From Clostridium sp. BNL1100 (lineage in GTDB: Bacteria > Bacillota > Clostridia > Acetivibrionales > DSM-1351), in contig NC_016791.1 of the NCBI RefSeq assembly GCF_000244875.1, positions 3,601,001-3,665,000 of the forward strand: a stretch of 64,000 bases of DNA. Direction: 5' to 3'. Position numbers and translations under genes: made by a program. Numbering within the stretch: position 1 is the first letter of the stretch; each line of letters begins with the position of its first letter. Positions 35,781 through 45,285 of this stretch are shown one piece after another. Below the pieces are notes generated by a model. It did no database searches. It saw only the letters and a list, made by a program, of their open reading frames with translations, and was not told where the DNA came from.

Positions 35781-35818
35781 AAAAACAGCAGCTGTATAAA
35801 GATACAACTACTGTTTTT
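35781..35818 (-). terminator. Terminator of the alcohol dehydrogenase gene
   Basis: 17-nt arms AAAAACAGCAGCTGTAT region and its partner. The two non-Watson-Crick positions become G-U wobbles only in the minus-strand RNA, so minus is the working direction. Confidence 0.8.
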
Positions 35819-35841
35819 ATAATAAGTTATTTTATAGTTTA

Positions 35842-37041
35842 TTAGAGCGAATTAACATAAATGTTTTTTACTGATTCCTTAGTTGCCTTAACAGGTGCAA
35901 TAGCCAGCAATCCGTCAAGACTAGGAGTCTCAAATGCAAGATTTACAAGCTTATCAACAACGCTGTCGTCAAACCCTTCATCTCTCAGGTGTGACTTTAT
36001 GCCTACGCTCTCAATCCAACTTCTAAGACCTGCAAATGCCTTGTCGGCTTCGTCTGCCGAACCCTTCAATTCAGGAAGAATCGGTTCAAAAATCTCTGCC
36101 AGAATTTCTCCTGAAGCCGGATAAATTTCCTTTACAACTGCCGGAAGCAGCATTGCAAGTCCAAGTCCGTGTGCAAGGTCAGGTCTTACTGCACTTAAAG
36201 GATGCTCAAGTGCATGTGTATAATGCAGCAAGCCATTGTCAAAGGAAGTTCCTGCTATCAATGAAGCATATAAAAGATAGTATCTTGCAGTAAGATTTTC
36301 AGGTTCCTTTATAGCAATTGGCAAATATTTTGCAACCAGTCTTATTGTTTCCTTTGCCAGAAGAATAGCCAAAGGATTTGTTACTATTGTTGTTGAAGCC
36401 TCAACAACGTGGTTTATAGCATCAACTGATACATATATTGTCTGTTCAGCCGGTAATTTAGTCATCAATGCAGGATCGTCAATAGCAAACAAAGGATAAA
36501 TGCAATCATATGCTATTGCAGGTTTGTATTCTTTAGCCGGAATACTTACAACTGCGAATCTGTCAACTTCAGTTCCTGTTCCGTGAGTAAGGTTTATAGC
36601 AATAACCGGAACTGCCTTGTCAGGAACAAAGCTGAGTTCATAAAGCTCTGTAGCATTCTTTTCAGGATAAGACAGAAGTATTGCAACGCTCTTAGCTGCA
36701 TCAATAGGACTTCCTCCACCTATTGCAATAACAGCCTCAGCACCAAATGCTTTTGCTTCTTTAGTTGCTTCGTCAACATGTTCAACTGTAGGGTTCGGAG
36801 TGACTTTGCTGTACAATAAGTACTTAATTCCATTGTCTTCAAGAGCTTTCTTTGTTACGTCCCATGCACCTGTCTTAACGTGTGAACTTTTTCCAGTCAT
36901 AACTATAACTTTAGTTATACCTCTTCCAGACAAGTTTGCTGCAACATCCGCCATCTTGTTGATAGCTCCCACACCAAAATACGCTGTTGTTTTAGCCCTT
37001 ATTTCCACTACCTGGTTAATATCAATCTTGTTTTCCCACAT
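35842..37041 (-). CDS. Iron-containing alcohol dehydrogenase
   Basis: 399 residues, family-typical. The nucleotide-binding glycine cluster is VIAIGGGSPIDAAKSVAIL near residue 95. A metal-binding set of Asp and His is spread over INLTHGTGTEVDRFAV, NHVVEASTTIV, HYTHALEHPLSAVRPD and LAHGLGLAMLLP. Such enzymes reduce aldehydes to alcohols with NAD(P)H in fermentation. ATG at 37041 sits 7 nt after GGAGGG; an ATG five codons upstream overlaps that site. No aldehyde dehydrogenase domain is fused and no microcompartment genes are near. It is monocistronic. Confidence 0.9.
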   Translation of the reverse strand: MWENKIDINQVVEIRAKTTAYFGVGAINKMADVAANLSGRGITKVIVMTGKSSHVKTGAWDVTKKALEDNGIKYLLYSKVTPNPTVEHVDEATKEAKAFGAEAVIAIGGGSPIDAAKSVAILLSYPEKNATELYELSFVPDKAVPVIAINLTHGTGTEVDRFAVVSIPAKEYKPAIAYDCIYPLFAIDDPALMTKLPAEQTIYVSVDAINHVVEASTTIVTNPLAILLAKETIRLVAKYLPIAIKEPENLTARYYLLYASLIAGTSFDNGLLHYTHALEHPLSAVRPDLAHGLGLAMLLPAVVKEIYPASGEILAEIFEPILPELKGSADEADKAFAGLRSWIESVGIKSHLRDEGFDDSVVDKLVNLAFETPSLDGLLAIAPVKATKESVKNIYVNSL

Positions 37042-37235
37042 ATCTTTACCCTCCATTTATTTTAATTTATTTATCTTAATTAATTTATACCCTATATTAT
37101 TAATATATAACTAGATTGTTAAAAAAACAACAATCATTATCTACATTTTAACACAATTTTTCCTTGTCTGCTCTCTTTATCTCAATTTAATAGAGGATTA
37201 CATAACTTCGTTAATATTTTAACCGTTTTCCTTTA

Positions 37236-37820
37236 TCATTGCTGTGCTACTTCAAACCAGCCCTGAGGATGCTTACACACAGGACAGATTCCCGGTGCTT
37301 CTGTACCCTCATGAATATGTCCGCAGTTGGTACAAATCCACCTAACAGGTGTAGTCTTCTTATATAATGTCTGATTTTCAAGTTCAGTTGCAATCTGTTT
37401 GAATTTTTGCTCATGTTCCCCTTCGATTTTTGCTATCATTCTGAAAGCAGCTTCTACCTGAGAAAATCCTTCCTCTTTCGCAACATCAGCAAAAGCAGGA
37501 TATACTTTTGAATTTTCTTCATGTTCACCTTCAGCAGCAGCTTTTAGGTTTGCAAGTGTATCTCCCAGTTCAAAGGGATATCCCCCGTCTACATTAACGT
37601 TGCTCTCTCCGGGCCCCATCCCGTTAACCAATAAATCGTAGAATACCTTTGCGTGAGCTTCCTCATTTTTTATTATTTGTCTAAACTCCTGTTCGATAAC
37701 AGCATGCCCCTCTTTCCTGGCATAATTCGCATAAAATGTATATCTGTTTTTAGCCTGTGATTCTCCAGCAAAGGCTCTTGCAAGGTTTTCAGAAGTTCTT
37801 GTACCTGATAACTTTCCCAT
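37236..37820 (-). CDS. rbr: Rubrerythrin
   Basis: 194 residues. The diiron four-helix domain comes first (ENLARAFAGESQAKNRYTFY, FRQIIKNEEAHAKVFYDLL, AAEGEHEENSKVYPAF and IAKIEGEHEQKFKQI) and a rubredoxin domain last (WICTNCGHIHEGTEAPGICP then VCKHPQGWFE). It reduces hydrogen peroxide in anaerobes. Its domain order complements the reverse rubrerythrin at 21926. AGGAGG supports the start. The gene is monocistronic. Confidence 0.95.
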   Translation of the reverse strand: MGKLSGTRTSENLARAFAGESQAKNRYTFYANYARKEGHAVIEQEFRQIIKNEEAHAKVFYDLLVNGMGPGESNVNVDGGYPFELGDTLANLKAAAEGEHEENSKVYPAFADVAKEEGFSQVEAAFRMIAKIEGEHEQKFKQIATELENQTLYKKTTPVRWICTNCGHIHEGTEAPGICPVCKHPQGWFEVAQQ

Positions 37821-37942
37821 AGATGTCCTCCTATAATAGAATTTAATGTATATTGTTTCCTCTGAAAAGCAATTTATGCAGATTATCCAGAAATGTATTT
37901 AAATTCCGAATATTATAGATAAGGCAATTATTTGTATGAAAC

Positions 37943-37995
37943 AAAAAAACCCTATGGAAAGACTATTTTCAATGGTCTTTCCCAAAGGGTTTTTT
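37943..37995 (-). terminator. Terminator of the potABCD operon
   Basis: A long stem AAAAAACCCT...TGGAAAGAC with GTCTTTCC...AGGGTTTTTT (37943-37995) and T-rich flanks, about 16 bp downstream of potD. Confidence 0.8.
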
Positions 37996-38011
37996 ATTTT
38001 AAAATGCTAAA

Positions 38012-39061
38012 TTATCTGGAAGTAATCTCAGTCCATATCTCATCATAATCCTTGATAGAAGCATCCAAATCAATGAAAACCTCGCAGTCTTTCATCTGTT
38101 CATCGGTTGGATAAGCTGCAATGTCCTTTAATAGCACAGGGTCAAGCTTTTTCTTTGCTTCTGTCTGCGGAGTTGAGTATCCGATATAATTGGTATTTTC
38201 AAGTGCAATCTCAGTATCGCACATAAAGTTTATAAATTCCTCTGCTTCCTTCTGGTGCTTTGCAGTACTTGGAATAACCATAGAGTCAAACCACAAATTG
38301 CTTCCTTCCTTTGGTATTGCGTATTCAAGGTCTTTGTTCTGACTCTTCATGTATACTGCATCCCCTGACCAAACTACAGCCAAGGCTCCCTCGCCCATTA
38401 TCATCTTATCCTTGACTTCGTCTCCAACGTAGGCTTGTACAATATCCTTCTGTTTTATTAATTCGTTCTTGGCTTTTTCGAGTTCTTCCTTGTTTTTGGT
38501 ATTAAGGGAATAACCCAGTTTTTTCAAGGTAACTCCGATAGAATCCCTTTGGCTGTCCAGCATGAATATCTGTTTGTCATATTTTTTGTCCCACAGTATA
38601 TTCCAGCTTTCCACAGGTTCCTTAACCATTGTTTTATTGTAAATAATACCTACAGTACCCCACATATAAGGAACAGAATACTCATTATCAGGGTCAAAGG
38701 AAAGATTCTTGAACTTTTCTTCAATATATTTGTAGTTAGGTATATTATTTAAATTTATTTTCTTAACCATACCTTCGTTTATCATTTTCTTTATCATATA
38801 GTCTGATGGAATGGCCACGTCATAGTCGCTTCCACCGGCTTTAAGCTTTACATACATTTCTTCATTTGTAGGAAATGTATCGTACACAACATTAATGTTG
38901 AATTTATCTTCAAATTTCTGAATTACATCCTCCCCGATGTAATCTCCCCAGTTATACACCTTTAGGGTTGTTTTATCGCTTGAAGCTCCTCCGCAGCCTG
39001 TTAAAGCTACACTGCCAGCTACCACAGCTGCTGCTAAAATACCTGATATTATTCTTTTCAT
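38012..39061 (-). CDS. potD: Spermidine/putrescine ABC transporter substrate-binding lipoprotein
   Basis: 349 residues. A signal peptide with lipobox LTGC (AAVVAGSVALTGCGG) anchors the mature protein. The body, TLKVYNWGDYIGEDVIQKFE with DYDVAIPSDYMIKKM, GTVGIIYNKTMV and IGYSTPQTEAKK, is typical PotD/PotF. It captures polyamines for PotBC. ATG at 39061 lies one base after the potC stop and its binding site GGAGG is inside the last potC codons, so translation is coupled. It is the last gene of regulator-potABCD. Confidence 0.93.
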   Translation of the reverse strand: MKRIISGILAAAVVAGSVALTGCGGASSDKTTLKVYNWGDYIGEDVIQKFEDKFNINVVYDTFPTNEEMYVKLKAGGSDYDVAIPSDYMIKKMINEGMVKKINLNNIPNYKYIEEKFKNLSFDPDNEYSVPYMWGTVGIIYNKTMVKEPVESWNILWDKKYDKQIFMLDSQRDSIGVTLKKLGYSLNTKNKEELEKAKNELIKQKDIVQAYVGDEVKDKMIMGEGALAVVWSGDAVYMKSQNKDLEYAIPKEGSNLWFDSMVIPSTAKHQKEAEEFINFMCDTEIALENTNYIGYSTPQTEAKKKLDPVLLKDIAAYPTDEQMKDCEVFIDLDASIKDYDEIWTEITSR

Positions 39062-39062
39062 T

Positions 39063-39884
39063 TTAAACCTCCATGCCATCAGTTTTAATTGACTTTCTTT
39101 TCTTTGCCTCTCTGTCTGAGCGTATATTTATTATAAAAAGAAGAAGCAGTACGCCTCCAAACATAAGAGTGGATAATGCGTTAATTGTTGGTTTTACGCC
39201 TGTTCTTGCCATTGAATATATGGTAATGGACAGGTTTGAAACTCCAGAACCGGTAGTAAAGTAGCTTATGACAAAATCATCTATTGAAAGAGTTATTGCC
39301 ATAAGAAATCCCGATACAATACCTGGCATTATTTCCGGTATTATTACTTTTCTAAGTGCGTATGATGAGCTTGCACCTAAATCCAAAGCTGCCTCATACA
39401 AATTTGTATTCATTTGCTTTAGCTTTGGCAAAACAGATAAAATAACATAGGGTATATTAAATGTCACATGTGCAAGGAGCATTGTAAAAAAGCCCATTTG
39501 CATTTTGACAAATGTACCAATGAATACAAACATCAGCATAAGGGAAACCCCGGTAACTATGTCCGGATTCAGAACGGGCAGATAAGTCAGATTCATTACA
39601 GCGGTCTTTTTTGCCTTCTTCATACTATGTATTCCTATTGCCGCCAATGTACCTATTACAACAGCAATTACAGATGAAAGTAAGGCTATGATAATTGTAT
39701 TGTAAAGGGCATCCTTTATCTGGGAATTTCTGAATAACTCCTCATACCACTTGAATGTAAAGCCGGTCCAGTTACCCCGGGACTTGGACTTATTAAACGA
39801 GAAGGCAATCAGAACAACTATGGGTAGATACATAAAAAGCAGTATCAGACCGAGATATGACTTCATTATAACCTTTTTTACCAT
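39063..39884 (-). CDS. potC: Spermidine/putrescine ABC transporter permease PotC
   Basis: 273 residues, six predicted helices. The transporter-coupling loop is EAALDLGASSSYALRKVIIP (EAA motif, about residue 170), followed by EIMPGIVSGFLMAITLSID. With PotB it forms the membrane channel of the polyamine importer. Its ATG overlaps the potB end by 7 bp (shared CTATGGTAA). Confidence 0.93.
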   Translation of the reverse strand: MVKKVIMKSYLGLILLFMYLPIVVLIAFSFNKSKSRGNWTGFTFKWYEELFRNSQIKDALYNTIIIALLSSVIAVVIGTLAAIGIHSMKKAKKTAVMNLTYLPVLNPDIVTGVSLMLMFVFIGTFVKMQMGFFTMLLAHVTFNIPYVILSVLPKLKQMNTNLYEAALDLGASSSYALRKVIIPEIMPGIVSGFLMAITLSIDDFVISYFTTGSGVSNLSITIYSMARTGVKPTINALSTLMFGGVLLLLFIINIRSDREAKKRKSIKTDGMEV

Positions 39885-40705
39885 AGTGCTGCCCCTCCTC
39901 CCTTGTCCTCGTCAAATCTGGACATAATTGCTATGCTTATCAATATGAATATCATCATTATAATTGATATAGCCGCACCAAAGTTCCAATCGTACACCGT
40001 CAGGAACTGTCTCTCAATGAGATTTCCTATAAGGGTATACTGTGCACCTCCCAGCAGCTTTGATATTACAAAGGTTGTTACTGCCGGCATAAATACCATG
40101 GTCAGCCCTGACATAACTCCAGGCAGGCTCAGAGGCAAAATTACTTTTCTGAATACTGTAACCCAGTTTCCGCCCAAATCCTGTGCAGCCTCTACCAGCT
40201 TGTTGTCTATTTTCATTAGTACTGAATATATGGGAAGTATCATGAATGGAAGAAAGTTGTAAACCATTCCCAGAACAACGGCCCCATTTGTGTACAGTAT
40301 ATTAATTGTGGGAAGATGGAAAAATGATAGTATTGAGTTTATTATCCCATGCTTTTCCAGTAATGTCAGCCATGCATATGTACGGAGCAGGAAGTTCATC
40401 CACATGGGTATTATAAAAAGCATTGACATGGTAGTCTTTTTACTGTACTCCTTACTGGCAAGTATAAGTGCAACCGGATAACCTACAATAAGACACACAA
40501 AGGTACTTAAAAGAGCCAGCCAGAGTGACTTGAACAAAACACTGAAAAATATGGGATTACAGAACCTGTAAAAATTTTGCAGTGAAAATCTGAAGCCCTG
40601 TTCATCCTTTACTGTAAATCCATAAAAAAGGATCAGTAATGAAGGTATAATTATAAAAATAGCCATCCATACAAGGTATGGATAAGACAACCACTTCTTT
40701 TTCAT
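39878..40705 (-). CDS. potB: Spermidine/putrescine ABC transporter permease PotB
   Basis: 275 residues, six helices. Near the N-terminus is WMAIFIIIPSLLILFYGF and the EAA loop is VEAAQDLGGNWVTVFRKVIL. It pairs with PotC. It begins 2 bp after potA. Confidence 0.93.
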   Translation of the reverse strand: MKKKWLSYPYLVWMAIFIIIPSLLILFYGFTVKDEQGFRFSLQNFYRFCNPIFFSVLFKSLWLALLSTFVCLIVGYPVALILASKEYSKKTTMSMLFIIPMWMNFLLRTYAWLTLLEKHGIINSILSFFHLPTINILYTNGAVVLGMVYNFLPFMILPIYSVLMKIDNKLVEAAQDLGGNWVTVFRKVILPLSLPGVMSGLTMVFMPAVTTFVISKLLGGAQYTLIGNLIERQFLTVYDWNFGAAISIIMMIFILISIAIMSRFDEDKGGGAALW

Positions 40706-40707
40706 TA

Positions 40708-41754
40708 TCAGCCCATCCTTTTCATAATATGAATATCATTGGGATTCATTACCATACCTACTCTTGACCCGGTCTCTGCCATCTGAGTACTGTGGATTGT
40801 CCAGACATAGTCCTTTCCTTCCACCTGCATTTCATAATGAACTCCTTTAAAGGTAACTGACTTTACCATGCCCGATATCATTCCTTTATCTTCAGTGACA
40901 AGCTTGATATCTTCCGGTCGTACTACGGCATCTATTTCTTCATTCTCTGAAAAGCCTTTGTCAAGGCATTCAAAGACCCTGTTTGCAAACTCAACTGTAA
41001 AATCCTTTATCATCTTGCCTTTTATAATATTACTCTCACCTATAAAATCAGCTACAAATGCATTCTTAGGCTCGTTGTAAATCATCTGAGGCGTGCCTAT
41101 CTGCTGTATGCTGCCTGCATTCATAACTACTATTGTGTCTGACATTGTAAGGGCTTCTTCCTGGTCATGAGTAACGTAGACAAAGGTTATACCTGTTTGT
41201 TTATGTATGTTTTTAAGCTCTATCTGCATCTCTTTGCGAAGTTTTAAATCCAATGCCCCAAGAGGCTCGTCAAGCAACAAAACCTCAGGCTGGTTTACAA
41301 GGGCCCTTGCGATTGCAACTCTCTGCTGCTGTCCCCCTGACAATGAATCCACCGACCTTTTCTGAAAGCCTTTAAGATTTACAAGCTCCAGCATCTCGTC
41401 AACTTTTTTATTTATTGTGGCTTTGTCCAATTTTTTGATTTTAAGTCCAAATGCTATATTCTCATATACATTCATGTGAGGAAAAAGTGCGTACTTCTGA
41501 AAGACAGTGTTGACCTTTCTTTGGTATGGAGGAAGATCATTTATCCTTTTGCCTTCGAAAAAAACATCTCCACTGTCAGGCTTTTCAAATCCGCCTATTA
41601 TTCTAAGAGTGGTTGTCTTTCCGCAACCACTTGGCCCCAGAAAGGTTATGAACTCATTTTTTAGTATGTACAAATTGATATTGTTTAGTACCTGACTATC
41701 ATCAAAACTTTTTTTAACATCCTGTAGTAATATAATTGGTTGATTTTCGCTCAT
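40708..41754 (-). CDS. potA: Spermidine/putrescine ABC transporter ATPase PotA
   Basis: 348 residues. Walker [13 protein letters not shown] near residue 39, signature [15 protein letters not shown], Walker [13 protein letters not shown], then the H loop in [13 protein letters not shown]. The last third is a TOBE-type regulatory domain ([27 protein letters not shown]). It powers polyamine uptake. It follows the cupin regulator gene by 38 bp. Confidence 0.95.
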   Translation of the reverse strand: MSENQPIILLQDVKKSFDDSQVLNNINLYILKNEFITFLGPSGCGKTTTLRIIGGFEKPDSGDVFFEGKRINDLPPYQRKVNTVFQKYALFPHMNVYENIAFGLKIKKLDKATINKKVDEMLELVNLKGFQKRSVDSLSGGQQQRVAIARALVNQPEVLLLDEPLGALDLKLRKEMQIELKNIHKQTGITFVYVTHDQEEALTMSDTIVVMNAGSIQQIGTPQMIYNEPKNAFVADFIGESNIIKGKMIKDFTVEFANRVFECLDKGFSENEEIDAVVRPEDIKLVTEDKGMISGMVKSVTFKGVHYEMQVEGKDYVWTIHSTQMAETGSRVGMVMNPNDIHIMKRMG

Positions 41755-41792
41755 TCTTTTCCTCCAACAATTGTTACTGATAAACTTTCATT

Positions 41793-42332
41793 TTAAAAAC
41801 TAGGCGGTGATGATACCCATAAAATAATAGACTGACTCTTGGCTGAATTAACTATTTTATGGGTTGTGACAGGTTTAAAGTAGAAACATTCGCCTTTTTT
41901 TACCTTGTACTTTTGAGTACCCAGATAAACAGTTACACCTCCGCTGACAACATACCCGAATTCCTCACCATCGTGGGGGTTGTCAAGTTCTGAACTGCCT
42001 CCCGGGTCCAGCTTTATAAGAATAGGCTCCATGGCGTTCTTCTGGGCATTTGAAACAAGCCAGTGTATCACGTAACCCGAATCCTTGTCTTCTTTGGTAA
42101 AAACGTCATCTTTTTTAAAAACAACCTTTTCGTTGACAGATTCATTGAAAAAGTCCTTTATATTGGTTCCCAGTGATTCCAGAATATCCATCAGGGTTGC
42201 AATTGAAGGAGAAGTTAAGTCCCTCTCCAGCTGCGATATAAAGCCTTTTGACAATTCGCACCTTCCGGCAAGTTCTTCCTGTGTAAGACCATTTTTAACT
42301 CTTAGCTGTTTTATTTTTTCACCGATTTTCAT
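41793..42332 (-). CDS. XRE-family regulator with cupin domain, likely controlling potABCD
   Basis: 179 residues. Helix-turn-helix at about 5-60 (IKQLRVKNGLTQEELAGRCE, LSKGFISQLERDLTSPSIAT), cupin fold at about 105-175 (LDNPHDGEEFGYVVSGGVTV; GECFYFKPVTTHKIVNS). This is the PuuR-like architecture in which the cupin senses polyamine or a related effector. Its place as first gene of the potABCD operon suggests it regulates polyamine uptake, possibly including its own promoter. Confidence 0.9.
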   Translation of the reverse strand: MKIGEKIKQLRVKNGLTQEELAGRCELSKGFISQLERDLTSPSIATLMDILESLGTNIKDFFNESVNEKVVFKKDDVFTKEDKDSGYVIHWLVSNAQKNAMEPILIKLDPGGSSELDNPHDGEEFGYVVSGGVTVYLGTQKYKVKKGECFYFKPVTTHKIVNSAKSQSIILWVSSPPSF

Positions 42333-42489
42333 TGACGTTCCTCATTTAGCATAAGTAAACTTTTTGTTTACTTCAATTAAACAACAAATAAATGTATATC
42401 ATATTATATTATCAGTGTCAATAAAATTTAACGTTTTTTTGCATAAATATACAACATGTACTTAAAATGATGGCTTTTATCCGCTAAAA

Positions 42490-42523
42490 AAGCAGCTGCA
42501 CGTTTTGCAATGTGCAACTGCTT
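42490..42523 (-). terminator. Terminator of the amino acid ABC operon
   Basis: AAGCAGCTGCAC / GTGCAACTGCTT (42490-42501, 42512-42523) with one mismatch that is a G-U wobble only on the minus strand; T run on the minus strand follows. Confidence 0.8.
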
Positions 42524-42541
42524 TACACAAATTTACATCTT

Positions 42542-43303
42542 TTACCCGATGAAACCTCTTATAAATGCTCTTGTTCTTTCCTTCTTGGGGTTTGTGAATA
42601 TATCCTCCGGCTTACCTTCTTCTACAATGACGCCGCCGTCCATAAAAATAACCCTATCTGCAACTTCCCGTGCGAAATTCATTTCATGGGTTACAACCAC
42701 CATTGTCATGTGTTCTTCAGCAAGCTGTCTGATAACTTTAAGCACCTCGTTTGTAAGCTGTGGGTCAAGTGCAGACGTTGGCTCATCAAAAAACAGAACA
42801 TCGGGTTTGAGTGCAAGTGCCCTTGCTATAGCCACTCTCTGGCACTGACCTCCTGACAGATTGCATGGATATGCATTTGCTTTGTCTTCAAGCCCCATCT
42901 TTACAAGCAGCTCCATGGCTGTTTTTTTTGCCTCTGCCTTACTCACTCCTGCAACGCTTACAGGAGCGGCCATAATGTTGTCCAAAACACTATAATGAGG
43001 AAAAAGATTGAAGCTCTGAAATACCATGCCTATTTTCAAGCGTATCTCCCTCAGCCTCTTCTTTTCTGCGTAGACAGCCCTGCCTTGTGCATTGGTAGAT
43101 ACCATTATATCATCCTCTACGGTAATTGAACCCATATCTACCTTTTCCAAAAGGTTTATACATCTGAGCAGTGTACTCTTTCCAGACCCCGATGGGCCTA
43201 TCACTGCAACAACCTCGCCTTTATTAACCTCAAAGGAGATTCCTGAAAGTACGACATTGCCATCGAAGCTTTTATATATATCTGTTGCTTTAATCATTTC
43301 CAT
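42542..43303 (-). CDS. Polar amino acid ABC transporter ATPase (GlnQ-like)
   Basis: 253 residues. Walker [19 protein letters not shown], signature [15 protein letters not shown], Walker [15 protein letters not shown] and the H loop [16 protein letters not shown]. This is the short GlnQ/HisP class for polar amino acids. GGAGGG precedes the ATG. It ends the three-gene set SBP-permease-ATPase. Confidence 0.92.
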   Translation of the reverse strand: MEMIKATDIYKSFDGNVVLSGISFEVNKGEVVAVIGPSGSGKSTLLRCINLLEKVDMGSITVEDDIMVSTNAQGRAVYAEKKRLREIRLKIGMVFQSFNLFPHYSVLDNIMAAPVSVAGVSKAEAKKTAMELLVKMGLEDKANAYPCNLSGGQCQRVAIARALALKPDVLFFDEPTSALDPQLTNEVLKVIRQLAEEHMTMVVVTHEMNFAREVADRVIFMDGGVIVEEGKPEDIFTNPKKERTRAFIRGFIG

Positions 43304-43332
43304 ACATTCCCTCCGGATAAATCCCTTTTTAC

Positions 43333-43965
43333 CTATCTATAGTAATTAAGCTTTTTCTCTGCAAATGAAAACGCCTGAGCCACAATAAGATTCATTACAT
43401 AATAGAAGACTCCGGCAACAAACAAGGGCTGTACCGAGGATACCGTACTGGAAGCTTTTTGGGCAACTCTGAACATTTCTTCCACAGCGATTGCTGAAAC
43501 AAGTGCAGTATCCTTAACAAGAGTTATTACTTCGTTGCTGATAGGCGGCAATACCCTTTTTACAACCTGAGGCAAAACTATCTTAAAAAACACCTGTAGT
43601 TTTGTAAAACCCAGAACTTCTCCTGCTTCATACTGCCCTTTAGGAATAGACTCGATTCCTCCTCTGAATATTTCAGCAAAGTAAGCCGCATAATTAAGTA
43701 TAAATGCAATAACGGCAGCAGTAAATCTGCCGACTTTAGCGTCAAAAACATAGGACGGTGCAAAATAAACCACCAGCAGTTGCAATATTAATGGTGTTCC
43801 TCTCATTATTGAGATATAAATACTTGTAATTCCGCTAATAATTATGTGCTTTGACCTTCTACCAAAAGACACCAGAAGTCCTAAAGGTATTGCAAAAATA
43901 AGCGTTAGTGCAAATATTTGCAAAGAAACTACCATTCCCTCCAATAACAACAATACCAGCTTCAC
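43333..43965 (-). CDS. Polar amino acid ABC transporter permease
   Basis: About 210 residues, five helices. The family EAA-type loop is [20 protein letters not shown] near residue 130 and the helix after it has [21 protein letters not shown] use GTG at 43965, which follows GAGGGG; the open frame extends 16 codons further to 44013 without a better site. It is 29 bp upstream of the ATPase gene. Confidence 0.9.
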   Translation of the reverse strand: MKLVLLLLEGMVVSLQIFALTLIFAIPLGLLVSFGRRSKHIIISGITSIYISIMRGTPLILQLLVVYFAPSYVFDAKVGRFTAAVIAFILNYAAYFAEIFRGGIESIPKGQYEAGEVLGFTKLQVFFKIVLPQVVKRVLPPISNEVITLVKDTALVSAIAVEEMFRVAQKASSTVSSVQPLFVAGVFYYVMNLIVAQAFSFAEKKLNYYR

Positions 43966-44103
43966 TGATAAATCCCCTCTCCGTAAAATCATTAACCAAG
44001 CCGGGCCTAACACCCATGCTTATCTATTTTATATTACAATAGAGCAATTTTCTACATTTATATTGCATTATTTACTGCATTATTAATTTTATCACCTAAA
44101 AAC

Positions 44104-44136
44104 AGGGCCGATATATATTATATCAGCCCTTTTTTT
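44104..44136. terminator. Hairpin between the substrate-binding and permease genes
   Basis: AGGGCcGATATA / TATATCaGCCCT stem (44104-44130) with T run on the plus side and TGTTTTT on the minus side. Placed 45 bp after the binding-protein gene, it may give more binding protein than permease by partial termination. Confidence 0.6.
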
Positions 44137-44180
44137 GAAGTTTGCGCATATGATCAAATTTTACTTGAAAGCATTTAAAA

Positions 44181-45050
44181 TTACTTTTCTATAATAGATA
44201 TATCCTTACCAAACCATTTGTTTGATATTTCAGTTATCTTGCCGTCTTTAGCCATTGCCTTGAGGGTATCATTTACCTGTGTCATCAGTTGAAGGTCACC
44301 TTTTCTGAAACCAACTCCATACTCCTCGACAGCCAATGATTCATCCAACATCCTGTATTTTTCGCTATTCATCTGAATCTGATATCTTGCTACTATCTCA
44401 TCCATTACAACACCATCGATGTTACCGGTTTTCAGGTCCATAAGACATAGAGTGTTATCCTTGAGTTCTACTACTTCTTTCAGTGAATTCTTAAAATCAT
44501 TATTTTTTTCTACTGCATCAGCAGCACTTGACGTTGCCTGAAGTGAAACTGACTTTCCTTTCAGGTCTGCCAAAGTATTGTACTTTGAATCAGCCATTAC
44601 AACAACCACCTGATTGTTTTTCATGTAAGGGTCTGAAAAAAGTATATTTTGCTTTCTTTCATCGTTAATAGAAAATCCGTTCCATATACAGTCTATGTTT
44701 CCGGTGTTCAACTCCAGGTCCTTTGAATCCCAGTTAATAGGCTGAAGCGTAAGCTTTACACCTAAACGTGCTGCAACTTCCTTTGCAAGATCTATGTCAT
44801 ATCCTACTATATTATTGTCTTCATCTCTGAATCCCATAGGAGGAAAACTCTCGTCCAAGCCCAGTACAAGCTCACCCTTTTCCTTAACCTTGTCCCATGA
44901 CTGATCTACAGCCGTAGTGCTTGAAGCAGCTGTGCTTTCACCAGCTGTACTTGAACTTTTTGAAGATTCTCCCGGAGCTCCGCAACCTGCAACTAAAAAT
45001 GTCAATGCCATAGCGCAGGCCAAAGCCTTGATTATCCTACCTTTTTTCAC
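44181..45050 (-). CDS. Amino acid ABC transporter substrate-binding lipoprotein
   Basis: 289 residues. Signal with lipobox (LACAMALTFLVAGCGAPGES), a Ser/Thr-rich linker, then a family-3 binding domain: LVLGLDESFPPMGFRDEDNN, VGYDIDLAKEVAARLG, GNIDCIWNGFSINDERKQ and VGFRKGDLQLMTQV. It would bind a polar amino acid. GTG at 45050 follows AAGGGA; a TTG at 45068 overlaps it. It is the first gene of the operon. Confidence 0.92.
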   Translation of the reverse strand: MKKGRIIKALACAMALTFLVAGCGAPGESSKSSSTAGESTAASSTTAVDQSWDKVKEKGELVLGLDESFPPMGFRDEDNNIVGYDIDLAKEVAARLGVKLTLQPINWDSKDLELNTGNIDCIWNGFSINDERKQNILFSDPYMKNNQVVVVMADSKYNTLADLKGKSVSLQATSSAADAVEKNNDFKNSLKEVVELKDNTLCLMDLKTGNIDGVVMDEIVARYQIQMNSEKYRMLDESLAVEEYGVGFRKGDLQLMTQVNDTLKAMAKDGKITEISNKWFGKDISIIEK

Positions 45051-45161
45051 AAAAACCAATCCCTTCAAATAAAATAATGTTTTACTTTTTTCTTTTTCTC
45101 TCTATTTCGATTTTCTTCTACATATCATTTTACTTCATAACTTTATTAAAGTAAAGCAATA

Positions 45162-45192
45162 AGTTAATAAATTTTTCTGGAATTTATTAACT
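45162..45192. promoter_or_regulatory. 12-bp inverted repeat in the divergent intergenic region
   Basis: AGTTAATAAATT (45162-45173) and its exact reverse complement (45181-45192), 7-nt spacer, between the divergent amino-acid-binding and M23 genes. It may be an operator for one of the two. No U tract follows. Confidence 0.3.
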
Positions 45193-45285
45193 GAAAATAA
45201 ATTGCTAGGATATGTTGGGGTTGTACTGCATAGATTTAAATAATAGATACTTGTCTTTCATTAAACGGTTAAGAGGTGACTTTAT

